From contig NZ_CP024866.1 in NCBI RefSeq assembly GCF_004136015.1, forward strand, positions 4,896,260 to 4,960,259: DNA of 64,000 bases. The letters run 5' to 3'. Below, piece after piece: positions 56,663 through 64,000 of the stretch (the stretch's first letter is position 1; each line of letters starts with the position of its first letter). The translations under genes were made by a program, and so were the position numbers. The stretch comes from Pseudomonas sp. ACM7. Lineage in GTDB: Bacteria > Pseudomonadota > Gammaproteobacteria > Pseudomonadales > Pseudomonadaceae. The notes beneath the pieces are model-generated. The model was not told the origin of the DNA and ran no database searches. It saw only the letters and a list, made by a program, of their open reading frames with translations.

Positions 56663-56674
56663 TATTCAGCGGGT

Positions 56675-56938
56675 TCAGATCCCCATGTTGGCCAGGGCTT
56701 GCACGATGTTGCGCAAGGTGCCAGCAAGGGTTGGATGTTCGATTTCGAAACGCTCGACGGCCAGGTTCACATTGTCGGAGAGGCTGGAGTCCTGGGTTTT
56801 GGTTTCCAGCTCAATTTCCAGTTCGATTTGTTGCATCAGCGCGTGCAGGTCTTCGCGCTCGGCTTCGGTCAGCGGTGGATTCTGTTCCAATTGCTCGCGC
56901 AGAGTATTGAGCTGTTGTTGCAGTTCGCGGGCAGGCAT
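56675..56938 (-). CDS. DUF4404-family protein
   Basis: An 87-residue acidic, helical protein: MPARELQQQLNTLREQLEQN, EAEREDLHALMQQIELEIEL, then DNVNLAVERFEIEHPTLAGT and LRNIVQALANMGI. The heptad pattern in the first half predicts a coiled coil. Family DUF4404 is common in pseudomonads and has no known function. The ATG at 56938 follows AAAGGAAGAACGCC. Confidence 0.85.
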   Translation of the reverse strand: MPARELQQQLNTLREQLEQNPPLTEAEREDLHALMQQIELEIELETKTQDSSLSDNVNLAVERFEIEHPTLAGTLRNIVQALANMGI

Positions 56939-57048
56939 GGCGTTCTTCCTTTTATCGATAGGCACTGGCATAGACCGCAGCAGCACGCCAAAGGTCTATG
57001 GCTTGACCTTTAGATTAATCCACTCGCGCGCAACCTGCATGATCTCGA

Positions 57049-57669
57049 TCAGGGCTTTTCGCCCTTGAGCCGGCGCAGGCTGATGTCGGCCAGGCAGGTG
57101 TCGAGCTCACCGAGGTGATCGATCACCGAATGCACACCCAGACCGAACAGTTGCATCGTTGCCTTGCCGCGTTTGAATTCCCGTTCCTGCTGAGTCAGCG
57201 CCTGCCATTCGTTGGGCGCCAGGCCGCAGAGTGAGCCGCAGGACGCCAGCCCAATCGTCCACAAACCGGCATTGAGCCCCGCTTGCAGCAATCGCGGTTC
57301 GCCGCTGACCAGAACGCAACCCTCCAGTCGTTCAACATTCAACGTCATCAAGGCTTGCCAGCAGGCGTGCGGTGCCGGCCATGGATTGTTTGTTTCGGGG
57401 TGTTGCGAGGGTTTGATCCATGAAGGCAAGGCAGCGGCCAGGGAATGGCTGAGGGCAGGGGGAAGTTCATCGAGCCAGGCACAGGGAATCTGCTGATGCT
57501 GCAAGCTGCGCAGGCTATCCAGCGCGCCGGGCGTGGCCTCGGCGTGCATGGCAGAGGGGATGCCGTGTGCACGTGTGCGGGCACCGAAATCCACCAGGCA
57601 ACCACTGAGGCCGAACAGTACGGCGGTCAGGCTGGGCGCAATGTGGGGCAAGGTTTCGGCGTGCGGCAT
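57049..57669 (-). CDS. PhnX-like HAD-family protein lacking the nucleophile
   Basis: A 206-residue protein related to phosphonoacetaldehyde hydrolase. The first motif reads VLFGLSGCLVDFGART; in PhnX the same place is DWAGT-x-VDFG, so the nucleophile Asp is Gly20 and the Thr is Cys. The later part, WTIGLASCGSLCGLAPNEWQ with the HSVIDHLGEL end, keeps the PhnX pattern. The cap region is shortened (family length about 270). It cannot use the normal HAD mechanism, so a binding or regulatory role is more likely. PAO1 has a comparable gene at PA2803-PA2804 (from memory). The ATG at 57669 follows CAGGGACGTTGAT. Confidence 0.8.
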   Translation of the reverse strand: MPHAETLPHIAPSLTAVLFGLSGCLVDFGARTRAHGIPSAMHAEATPGALDSLRSLQHQQIPCAWLDELPPALSHSLAAALPSWIKPSQHPETNNPWPAPHACWQALMTLNVERLEGCVLVSGEPRLLQAGLNAGLWTIGLASCGSLCGLAPNEWQALTQQEREFKRGKATMQLFGLGVHSVIDHLGELDTCLADISLRRLKGEKP

Positions 57670-57854
57670 ATCAACGTCCCTGAAATAGCCTCAAGGCTAG
57701 GGGGCGACGGTGACAGTTGAGTGACACTGATGTGAATCGCTCACAATCATCACGAATGATCCGCAAGCTGCCTAAAGCGGCTTTTCCGTCTTATACTAGC
57801 CCGCTTAACGCTTGGGCCAAGCGCCCGCGCCAGTACAATCCAAGGAGTTTTTCT

Positions 57855-58544
57855 ATGCGCTGGAGCAATCATCTAGCTCAGTTTTGTGTGTTTACCAGCG
57901 TATTGCTGGTTCCGTTCGTTGCCCAGGCAGCCTCGGAAGACGACCCTTGGGAAAGCATCAACCGCCCGATCTACAAGTTCAACGATGTGCTCGACACGTA
58001 TGCGCTGAAGCCTTTGGCCCAGGGCTATCAGTTCGTGACGCCGCAGTTCCTTGAAGACGGCATCCACAACATGTTCCGCAACGTCGGTGAAGTCACCAAC
58101 CTTGCCAACGATATCTTGCAGGCCAAACCGGCCGCCGCTGGCGTCGACACCGCACGCTTGATTTTCAACACCACCTTCGGCCTGCTGGGCTTCTTTGATG
58201 TGGGCACCAAGATGGGCCTGCAACGCAATGACGAAGACTTCGGCCAGACCCTCGGCTACTGGGGCGTAGGCAGCGGCCCTTACGTGATGCTGCCGCTTCT
58301 GGGCCCAAGCACCTTGCGTGACGCGCCGTCCAAGTATGTCGACGGCTACACCGGCCCGTACCCTTACATCAACGACGTGCCCGTGCGTAACTCGATCTTC
58401 GGCCTGAACATCATCGACACCCGCGCCAACCTGCTGTCGAGCGAGAAGCTGATCACCGGCGACAAGTACACCTTCATCCGCAATGCGTACTTGCAGAACC
58501 GCGAATTCAAAGTCAAAGACGGCCAGGTCGAAGACGATTTTTGA
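57855..58544 (+). CDS. mlaA: Phospholipid-binding lipid-asymmetry protein MlaA (VacJ)
   Basis: A 229-residue outer-membrane component that removes surface phospholipids and passes them to MlaC. It starts with a signal peptide (RWSNHLAQFCVFTSVLLVPF, cleavage near VAQA-AS) and continues DDPWESINRPIYKFNDVLDT, the hallmark of the family, then GVGSGPYVMLPLLGPSTLRD. Unlike E. coli MlaA there is no lipobox Cys before the mature start, so it is probably not lipidated. CAAGGAG precedes the ATG at 57855. A terminator follows. Confidence 0.93.
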   Translation: MRWSNHLAQFCVFTSVLLVPFVAQAASEDDPWESINRPIYKFNDVLDTYALKPLAQGYQFVTPQFLEDGIHNMFRNVGEVTNLANDILQAKPAAAGVDTARLIFNTTFGLLGFFDVGTKMGLQRNDEDFGQTLGYWGVGSGPYVMLPLLGPSTLRDAPSKYVDGYTGPYPYINDVPVRNSIFGLNIIDTRANLLSSEKLITGDKYTFIRNAYLQNREFKVKDGQVEDDF

Positions 58545-58563
58545 TCTCGACCGGTAAAACGAA

Positions 58564-58593
58564 GAAGGCGGCCAGTGGGCCGCCTTCTTTCGT
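58564..58593 (+). terminator. Terminator of mlaA
   Basis: Stem GAAGGCGGCC with GGCCGCCTTC, AGTG loop, then TTTCGTTT. Confidence 0.88.
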
Positions 58594-58896
58594 TTGGCTT
58601 GCGGGGCCGGTTTGACTGATGGATTCGAACCTTCCATTACGTTACGGTTTTGCCGGTTCTTATAACTCCCGGTGATTTGAAATGGAAAGACGTCAAGCGA
58701 CCATCGGCGTGAGCTTGAAACGCCCCGCGGATGGGAGTACCGTCTGCGCCTTAGAAGGGCACCTCTGGTGTACCTGTGTGTAGGGCAAATGCTCGAAAAC
58801 AGTGCAGTAGAGAGGCTAGAAAGCGAATCCAGTAGTGTGAGCCGGGACAAAGCCCCTGCCTGCTACGCCAACCTAATTCTGGCGCCGTTTGCCCAC
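58594..58896. other. Leader region before the RssB-like gene; no gene seen
   Basis: About 300 bases. The frame of the following gene stays open to 58768, but that extension (MYLCVGQMLENSAVERLE) has no family match. GGATTCGAACC at 58621-58631 resembles the complement of a tRNA T-loop, but no tRNA can be folded around it. No clear promoter is visible. Confidence 0.4.
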
Positions 58897-60078
58897 ATGC
58901 CAAAAACCAGTGCCACGCTGCTGATAATCGATGATGACGAAGTAGTGCGCGCGAGCCTCGCCGCCTATTTGGAAGACAGTGGTTTCAGCGTCTTGCAGGC
59001 CAGCAATGGCCAGCAGGGTCTTCAGGTATTCGAGCAAGACAAGCCCGACTTGGTCATCTGCGATCTGCGCATGCCACAGATGGGCGGACTCGAACTCATT
59101 CGCCAGGTCACCGAGCTGTCGCCACAAACCCCGGTGATCGTGGTTTCGGGCGCCGGCGTGATGAACGACGCGGTCGAGGCCCTGCGCCTGGGCGCAGCGG
59201 ACTACCTGATCAAGCCTCTCGAAGATCTGGCTGTGCTCGAGCACTCTGTGCGCCGGGCCCTGGATCGTGCGCGCCTGCTGCTGGAAAACCAGCGCTACCG
59301 CGAGAAGCTGGAAAAGGCCAACCGCGAGCTCGCCGCCAGCCTGAACCTGCTCCAGGAAGACCAGAACGCCGGTCGCCAGGTGCAGATGAACATGCTGCCG
59401 GTCAGCCCCTGGACCATCAACGAGTTCCAGTTTGCTCACCAGATCATCCCGTCGCTGTACCTGTCGGGTGATTTCGTCGACTACTTTCGGGTCGACGAGC
59501 GTCGGGTAGCCTTCTACTTGGCGGACGTTTCCGGTCATGGCGCCTCTTCAGCCTTCGTTACCGTGTTGCTGAAGTTCATGACCACGCGCTTGCTGTTCGA
59601 GTCCAAGCGCAGCGGTACATTGCCGGAATTCAAGCCTTCAGAGGTCCTTGGTCATATCAACCGAGGCCTGATCAGTTGTAAGCTGGGTAAACACGTCACA
59701 ATGGTCGGTGGAGTCATCGACGAGGAGACAGGTTTGTTGACCTATAGCATCGGCGGTCATTTGCCGTTGCCAGTGTTGTACACGCCAGACAGTGTTTGTT
59801 ATCTGGAAGGGCGTGGTCTGCCGGTGGGCCTCTTCAATGAAGCCACCTACGAAGACCACGTACTGGAGCTGCCGCCGACGTTCAGCCTGACGCTGATGTC
59901 CGATGGCATTCTGGACCTTTTGCCAGAACCTACACTCAAAGAAAAAGAAGCGGCTTTGCCCCAACGGGTCAAGGCAGCGGGCGGCAGCCTGGATGGTCTG
60001 CGGCAGGTTTTTGGATTGGCCACGCTAGGGGAGATGCCGGATGATATCGCCCTGTTGGTGTTGAGCAGGAATCTTTAA
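58897..60078 (+). CDS. rssB: RssB-like response regulator with PP2C (SpoIIE-type) phosphatase domain
   Basis: A 393-residue protein. The N-terminal receiver domain (1-120) has Asp56 in LVICDLRMPQMGG and Lys in YLIKPLEDL. A coiled-coil linker follows (RYREKLEKANRELAASLNLL), then a PP2C/SpoIIE phosphatase domain (about 190-393) with metal-binding motifs FYLADVSGHGASSA, LMSDGILDLLPE and MPDDIALLVL. In pseudomonads this protein dephosphorylates the STAS partner encoded next. It differs from enterobacterial RssB in that its C-terminal domain looks like an intact phosphatase. The start at 58897 matches the PAO1 protein PA2798 in length. It overlaps the next gene by one base. Confidence 0.9.
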   Translation: MPKTSATLLIIDDDEVVRASLAAYLEDSGFSVLQASNGQQGLQVFEQDKPDLVICDLRMPQMGGLELIRQVTELSPQTPVIVVSGAGVMNDAVEALRLGAADYLIKPLEDLAVLEHSVRRALDRARLLLENQRYREKLEKANRELAASLNLLQEDQNAGRQVQMNMLPVSPWTINEFQFAHQIIPSLYLSGDFVDYFRVDERRVAFYLADVSGHGASSAFVTVLLKFMTTRLLFESKRSGTLPEFKPSEVLGHINRGLISCKLGKHVTMVGGVIDEETGLLTYSIGGHLPLPVLYTPDSVCYLEGRGLPVGLFNEATYEDHVLELPPTFSLTLMSDGILDLLPEPTLKEKEAALPQRVKAAGGSLDGLRQVFGLATLGEMPDDIALLVLSRNL

Positions 60079-60560
60079 TGAGTACCGGTAGAATCCAGTT
60101 CGCCGAGCAGGATGGCACCTTCGTCCTGAAGTTCGTCGGTGAAGTTCGCCTGACCCTGTGTTCGGCGTTGGATGCGACTATTGAGCGGATCTTCACGGCG
60201 TTGAACTTCAACGCGATCGTGATCGACCTGACCGAAACCCGCAGCATCGACAGCACCACCCTTGGCCTTTTGGCCAAGCTGTCGATCCTGTCGCGGCAAA
60301 AGGTCGGCTTGCTGCCGACCGTCGTCACCACCCACGAAGACATCACCCGTCTGCTGCAGTCCATGGGCTTCGAGCAAGTGTTCAACATCGTTGACCGCCC
60401 GATCCCGTGTCCTGAGTGCTTGACCGACCTGCCAGACCAGGATCAGTCCGAAGAAGTGGTGCGGATCAAAGTGCTTGAAGCGCACAAGATCCTCATGGGG
60501 TTGAACGACTCCAATCGTGAAGCGTTTCATGATCTGGTGAATGCGCTCGAGCGTCACTGA
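60078..60560 (+). CDS. rssC: STAS-domain anti-sigma-factor antagonist (RssC type)
   Basis: A 160-residue cytosolic protein with an N-terminal STAS domain (1-105) of the SpoIIAA type. The switch region TRSIDSTTLGLLAKLSIL holds Ser56, Ser59 and Thr60 as possible phosphorylation sites; Ser59 matches the usual position. A C-terminal tail of about 55 residues includes CPECLTDLPDQDQSEE. It is translationally coupled to the phosphatase gene (TAATG overlap), which supports a phosphatase-antagonist pair that tunes stress or biofilm sigma-factor control. Confidence 0.9.
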   Translation: MSTGRIQFAEQDGTFVLKFVGEVRLTLCSALDATIERIFTALNFNAIVIDLTETRSIDSTTLGLLAKLSILSRQKVGLLPTVVTTHEDITRLLQSMGFEQVFNIVDRPIPCPECLTDLPDQDQSEEVVRIKVLEAHKILMGLNDSNREAFHDLVNALERH

Positions 60561-60587
60561 TCACCTGAAAGTGATGTGGGCCTTACA

Positions 60588-60690
60588 GGCCCTATCGCAG
60601 GCAAGCCAGCTCCCACATAACCTCAGTCGTAAACACTATCGCGATCCATAACAAATCCCCTGTGGGAGCGGGCTTGCCCGCGATGGCGCC
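60588..60690. repeat. REP pair, diverged
   Basis: The left arm TATCGCAGGCAAGCCAGCTC is decayed. The right arm GTGGGAGCGGGCTTGCCCGCG is close to the core. Between the convergent rssC and tal genes. Confidence 0.78.
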
Positions 60691-60747
60691 ATAACAAGCA
60701 CCACATCCTTCAGTGCGAAGCCCATCCAATACCCAAATTCAACGCAT

Positions 60748-60782
60748 AAAAAAGGGCGAACCCATTAAGGTTCGCCCTTTTT
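60748..60782. terminator. Terminator of tal, possibly bidirectional
   Basis: Stem AAGGGCGAACC with GGTTCGCCCTT around CATTAA; poly-A and poly-T flanks. Confidence 0.9.
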
Positions 60783-60800
60783 GCATTGCCTTGAACTAGA

Positions 60801-61727
60801 TCACAGCTTGGCTTGCAACAGCGCCTCAAGCTTTTCCTGGTCGCGAGCGAACTGACGAATACCTTCAGCCAGTTTCTCGGTCGCCATCGCATCCTCGTTG
60901 GACAACCAACGGAACTGCGCTTCATTCAAGTTCAAACGAGCTTCACCGGCATGACCCGGGGCTAATTTGCGCTCCAGCTTGCCAGTATCCGCCGCCAGCT
61001 TATCAATCAGATCCGGGCTGATGGTCAGGCGATCGCAACCGGCCAGCTGCTCGATCTGATTCAGGTTACGAAAGCTCGCGCCCATGACCACAGTCTTGTA
61101 GTCATTGGCCTTGTAGTAGTTGTAGATGCGCGTCACCGACTGCACGCCCGGATCATCCGCGCCGGTGTAGTCGTTGCCGTTGGCCTTCTTGTACCAGTCG
61201 TAGATACGACCCACGAACGGCGAAATCAGGAACACCCCGGCGTCAGCACACGCCGCAGCCTGGGCGAACGAGAACAGCAACGTCAGGTTGGTCTGAATGC
61301 CTTCTTTTTCCAGAATTTCGGCAGCGCGGATGCCTTCCCAGGTGGAAGCGATCTTGATCAGCACGCGGTCACGGCCAATGCCGGCCTTGTCGTACAGGTC
61401 GATCAGACGGTGCGCACGCTTCAATACGGCGTCAGTGTCGAACGACAGGCGCGCATCCACTTCGGTGGAAATACGGCCAGGGATCACTTTCAGAATTTCT
61501 TGCCCTACCGCGACGCCAAAACGGTCGCTGGCCAGGCCAACATCGCCCTTGCAGTCGCTGACGCAAGCGTTCAGCAACTCGGCATAACCGGGAATGGCCG
61601 CCGCTTTCAGCAGCAGGGAAGGGTTGGTGGTAGCGTCCACGGGTTTAACGCGAGCGATAGCTTCGAAGTCGCCGGTATCGGCAACAACGGTGGTCATTTG
61701 TTTGAGTTGTTCCAGCTTGGAAGTCAT
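60801..61727 (-). CDS. tal: Transaldolase
   Basis: A 308-residue pentose-phosphate enzyme that moves a dihydroxyacetone unit between sugar phosphates through a Schiff base on Lys125 ([12 protein letters not shown]). Other family marks are [27 protein letters not shown] and [12 protein letters not shown]. The start at 61727 ([20 protein letters not shown]) matches the class I family and is preceded by AGGACAGAGCACGCC. It matches PA2796 by position, next to the rssBC pair. Confidence 0.96.
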   Translation of the reverse strand: MTSKLEQLKQMTTVVADTGDFEAIARVKPVDATTNPSLLLKAAAIPGYAELLNACVSDCKGDVGLASDRFGVAVGQEILKVIPGRISTEVDARLSFDTDAVLKRAHRLIDLYDKAGIGRDRVLIKIASTWEGIRAAEILEKEGIQTNLTLLFSFAQAAACADAGVFLISPFVGRIYDWYKKANGNDYTGADDPGVQSVTRIYNYYKANDYKTVVMGASFRNLNQIEQLAGCDRLTISPDLIDKLAADTGKLERKLAPGHAGEARLNLNEAQFRWLSNEDAMATEKLAEGIRQFARDQEKLEALLQAKL

Positions 61728-61905
61728 GGGCGTGCTCTGTCCTATGGGTCTAATGACATTACCCGAGCGCTGACAGCCACTCAAGGGTGCGTGTACGTAT
61801 CGAGGGCCCCAGCGGCAACATCCGGAAAACGGCTGTTTGAAAGGCGGGGCGCGGTATCGGTAAATACGATGCCAAATCAGACCACAGGTTCAACCCAAGC
61901 GACCG

Positions 61906-62901
61906 TTAACGCCCCTCAAGCAACTCCGCCGCCTGGTCCAGCAACACCAAAGGCTCTTTTGCCTTGTGAATATCCACCGACAACAACTGCCGAAACTTGC
62001 GCGCCCCCGGAAACCCGGTGCCCAGTCCCAGCACATGCCGAGTGATGTGGTGCATCGAGCCGCCCGCATCGATATGCGCGGCTATATAAGGCCGCAACTG
62101 CGCCAGCGCCTCGGCCCGGCTGATCACCGGCGCCGTGCTGCCGAACAGTTGCTGATCCACCTCAGCCATCACATAAGGGTTGTGATAGGCCTCACGGCCC
62201 AACATCACGCCGTCGAACGTCTGCAAATGCTCGTGACAGGCTTCCAGTGTCTTGATCCCGCCGTTGAGAATAATCTCCAGCTCCGGAAAATCCGTCTTCA
62301 ACCGCGCCGCCACGTCATAGCGCAGGGGCGGAATGTCGCGGTTCTCCTTCGGCGACAACCCCTCCAGAATCGCAATCCGCGCATGCACCGTAAAACTCGT
62401 GCACCCGGCATCCCGAACCGTGCCGACGAAATCACACAACTGCTCGTAACTGTCCCGCCCATTAATCCCGATGCGGTGCTTCACCGTCACCGGAATCGAC
62501 ACCGCATCCCGCATCGCCTTCACACAATCAGCCACCAACTGCGGATGCCCCATCAGGCACGCACCGATCATATTGTTCTGCACCCGATCACTCGGGCAGC
62601 CGACATTCAGATTCACCTCGTCGTAACCGTGCTCCTGCGCCATGCGCGCGCACATCGCCAGGTCCAGCGGCACACTGCCGCCGAGTTGCAGGGCGAGCGG
62701 GTGCTCGGCTTCGTTGTGACGCAGGAAGCGGTCGTGATCGCCGTTGAGGAGCGCGCCGGTGGTGACCATTTCGGTGTAGAGGAGGGCGTGCTTGGAGAGC
62801 AGGCGCAGGAAGAAGCGGCAATGGCGATCGGTCCAATCCATCATCGGGGCGACGGAGAAGCGGCGGGAGAGCGGGGCGGGTGTAGCGGTGATTGGGGGCA
62901 T
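61906..62901 (-). CDS. dusA: tRNA-dihydrouridine(20/20a) synthase
   Basis: A 331-residue FMN enzyme that reduces uridine 20 and 20a in the D-loop of tRNA with NADPH. It starts with the FMN-barrel strand FSVAPMMDWTDRHCR and continues with LQLGGSVPLDLA, VNLNVGCPSDRVQ, the catalytic Cys115 in MIGACLMG, and KHRIGING. The C-terminal helical domain has HHITRHVLGLGTGFPGARKF. It matches PA2795 by position. It is divergent from the small secreted protein. Confidence 0.95.
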   Translation of the reverse strand: MPPITATPAPLSRRFSVAPMMDWTDRHCRFFLRLLSKHALLYTEMVTTGALLNGDHDRFLRHNEAEHPLALQLGGSVPLDLAMCARMAQEHGYDEVNLNVGCPSDRVQNNMIGACLMGHPQLVADCVKAMRDAVSIPVTVKHRIGINGRDSYEQLCDFVGTVRDAGCTSFTVHARIAILEGLSPKENRDIPPLRYDVAARLKTDFPELEIILNGGIKTLEACHEHLQTFDGVMLGREAYHNPYVMAEVDQQLFGSTAPVISRAEALAQLRPYIAAHIDAGGSMHHITRHVLGLGTGFPGARKFRQLLSVDIHKAKEPLVLLDQAAELLEGR

Positions 62902-63079
62902 TGGCGGTTCTGAGATGGGTGGGGCTGGGAGGTGGGGAGTTTATCAGGATTGGGGTTGCAGGGCTTAGGCGAGTCCTATTGCGATGAGCACGCGTAGCTG
63001 TGGGATTGAGCGAGACAGCTACAAGACGTACTGATAGCATCTGGCTACTAACTAGTGAGCTGTTTGAGGAAGGGATCCT

Positions 63080-63721
63080 ATGCTGACGAGAATCGCGTCA
63101 TTTGCTTTCGCCGCCGCCGGCATTTTTGCATTCGCACAAAGCGCCGCCGCCGAAGAAAAGCTCTTCAAGAATTACGTCTATCAATCTCCTCTCGCGAACT
63201 ACACCGAAGCCGCTGGCTACTACGATTGCTCCGAGGATGTTGGCGGCACGGCCAGGTGCATCGACGATGTCGACTTCCTGGAAGAGAAATTCACCGTGGC
63301 GTTGGTGTTTTCGGGCGACAAGCTGATCATGGTGTCGTTGATCAGCCCGTTCGATCAGGATTTGTATGGCAAAGCCATTGCAGGGCTTTCCAAGACGTTC
63401 ACGTTGGTTTCCATGACCGATGATAAGTCAATGCTGGACGTGATTGAAGTTGCGAAGAAAGTGAGTAGTAAAGACGAGTTAACAGCGGAGTTATCCAACT
63501 TTGAGCAGGTCGGCCTGACCTCCGGGAGTCTGACCTATACGTTTCTGGAAGGTGTGAATGCCAAAGGGCAGCCGAATGCGGTTAGCGCGCTAAACGCATC
63601 ACCTGAAAATATCCGGTCTGCTGAGTTGGTACTTGCGGGTGAGGGAGCTGATGCGGGGGTGTTGATTCGGTTTTCGTTTCCACGGTTAGAGGCTAATAAG
63701 ATTGGCGGATGCTGGAGCTGA
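63080..63721 (+). CDS. Secreted protein of unknown function
   Basis: A 213-residue exported protein. The signal peptide is residues 1-24 (MLTRIASFAFAAAGIFAFAQ, cleavage near SAAA-EE). The mature part has a Cys pair (YYDCSEDVGGTARC), alternating beta segments (FTVALVFSGDKLIMVSLISP, GLTSGSLTYTFLEG) and a final Cys (IGGCWS). I do not recognise the family. GAGGAAGGG precedes the ATG. The stop codon is immediately followed by the apparent end of an IS30-type element, so the natural C terminus may be altered. Confidence 0.75.
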   Translation: MLTRIASFAFAAAGIFAFAQSAAAEEKLFKNYVYQSPLANYTEAAGYYDCSEDVGGTARCIDDVDFLEEKFTVALVFSGDKLIMVSLISPFDQDLYGKAIAGLSKTFTLVSMTDDKSMLDVIEVAKKVSSKDELTAELSNFEQVGLTSGSLTYTFLEGVNAKGQPNAVSALNASPENIRSAELVLAGEGADAGVLIRFSFPRLEANKIGGCWS

Positions 63722-64000
63722 GTGCAACACGGTTATTGAATTGAAGTTGGGGCATCATGCCGCCAAGCGATGGCCTCTTGCATCACTTGGCCCATCATTT
63801 CGATGGGGCATTTGAAATCGAAACGCTTACGTGGGCGCATGTTCAATTGCAGGGCTATGGCATCCAGTTCTTCCTGGCTGTGTTTCGACAAGTCTGTGCC
63901 CTTGGGTAGGTACTGGCGGATCAAACCATTGATGTTCTCGTTGCTGCCGCGCTGCCAAGGGCTGTGCGGGTCGCAAAAATAGATGGCGACGCCAGTCTTC
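63722..64000 (-). mobile_element. IS30-family insertion sequence, 3' end
   Basis: The element runs off the right edge. Its inner end appears to be at about 63722-63730 (GTGCAACACGG), directly after the secreted-protein stop codon. The transposase frame fills the rest. The other end and any target duplication are outside the window. Confidence 0.7.
63733..64000 (-). CDS. IS30-family transposase, C-terminal part
   Basis: About 89 residues of the C-terminal DDE region: YFCDPHSPWQRGSNENINGL holds the catalytic Glu (in NENING), followed by IRQYLPKGTDLS, the hallmark of IS30 transposases. Then come LDAIALQLNMRPRKRF and the tail WRHDAPTSIQ. The 5' part is cut by the window edge, so completeness cannot be judged. 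Confidence 0.9.
   Translation of the reverse strand, partial: KTGVAIYFCDPHSPWQRGSNENINGLIRQYLPKGTDLSKHSQEELDAIALQLNMRPRKRFDFKCPIEMMGQVMQEAIAWRHDAPTSIQ

Noticed and set aside
58618..58640. GGATTCGAACC, like the complement of a tRNA T-loop
   Set aside because: The flanking bases do not form a T-stem, an acceptor stem or an anticodon arm, so no tRNA or tmRNA can be drawn.

Overview
The window reads as chromosomal DNA of a fluorescent pseudomonad (Pseudomonas fluorescens group). The basis is high GC, gene order that follows Pseudomonas aeruginosa PAO1 core blocks as I remember them, Pseudomonas-type genes (SulA beside LexA, PsrA, the long GAPDH, SthA, CopRS), and eleven inverted pairs of the Pseudomonas REP sequence. 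About 50 protein genes are supported. I see no rRNA, tRNA or CRISPR array.

Layout. (1) 1-12000 resembles the PAO1 PA1557-PA1571 neighbourhood: the start of ccoN (cbb3 oxidase, with a candidate ANR box), an alpha/beta hydrolase, the PAS chemoreceptor aer, a CPBP protease, acnA, rlmM, tusA, a MATE exporter, pdxB and a small PA1571-like protein. (2) 12000-31500 resembles PA3020 down to PA3004: an ABC exporter, slt, uup, a universal stress protein, fadBA, topA, sulA-lexA, psrA, nagZ and the methylthioinosine phosphorylase gene. (3) 31500-41750 holds an mfd-csiV-SNF2 operon on the minus strand, facing a second, longer SWIM-SNF2 helicase gene. The paralogous pair sits where, from memory, PAO1 has nothing between PA3004 and PA3003. 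(4) 41750-52800 resembles PA3001-PA2986: gap, a citrate-type MFS transporter, apbE, sthA, a glycerophosphodiester phosphodiesterase, a PilZ protein and lolCDE. The nqrA-F and nqrM genes expected beside apbE are missing. (5) 52800-62900 resembles PA2810-PA2795: copSR, a cupredoxin gene with a frameshift at its signal-peptide junction, queF, a DUF4404 protein, a PhnX-like HAD protein without its nucleophile, mlaA, an RssB/RssC-type phosphatase and antagonist pair, tal and dusA. (6) The right edge has a small secreted protein of unknown function and the 3' end of an IS30-family transposase.

How it works together. Most of the window is housekeeping: respiration and oxygen sensing (ccoN, aer), the TCA cycle and fatty-acid oxidation (acnA, fadBA, psrA), the SOS response (lexA, sulA, mfd), envelope transport (lolCDE, mlaA, slt, nagZ), redox balance (gap, sthA), copper homeostasis (copRS and cupredoxin) and RNA modification (rlmM, tusA, queF, dusA). 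The regulatory sites visible in the bases are two LexA boxes before lexA, two abutting PsrA boxes over the psrA -10 element, a copper box between copR and the cupredoxin, and an ANR box inside the 5' end of the hydrolase gene. The least explained items are the SNF2 pair, the orphan apbE, the cupredoxin frameshift, a strong terminator between lolD and lolE, and an orphan minus-strand terminator before fadB.
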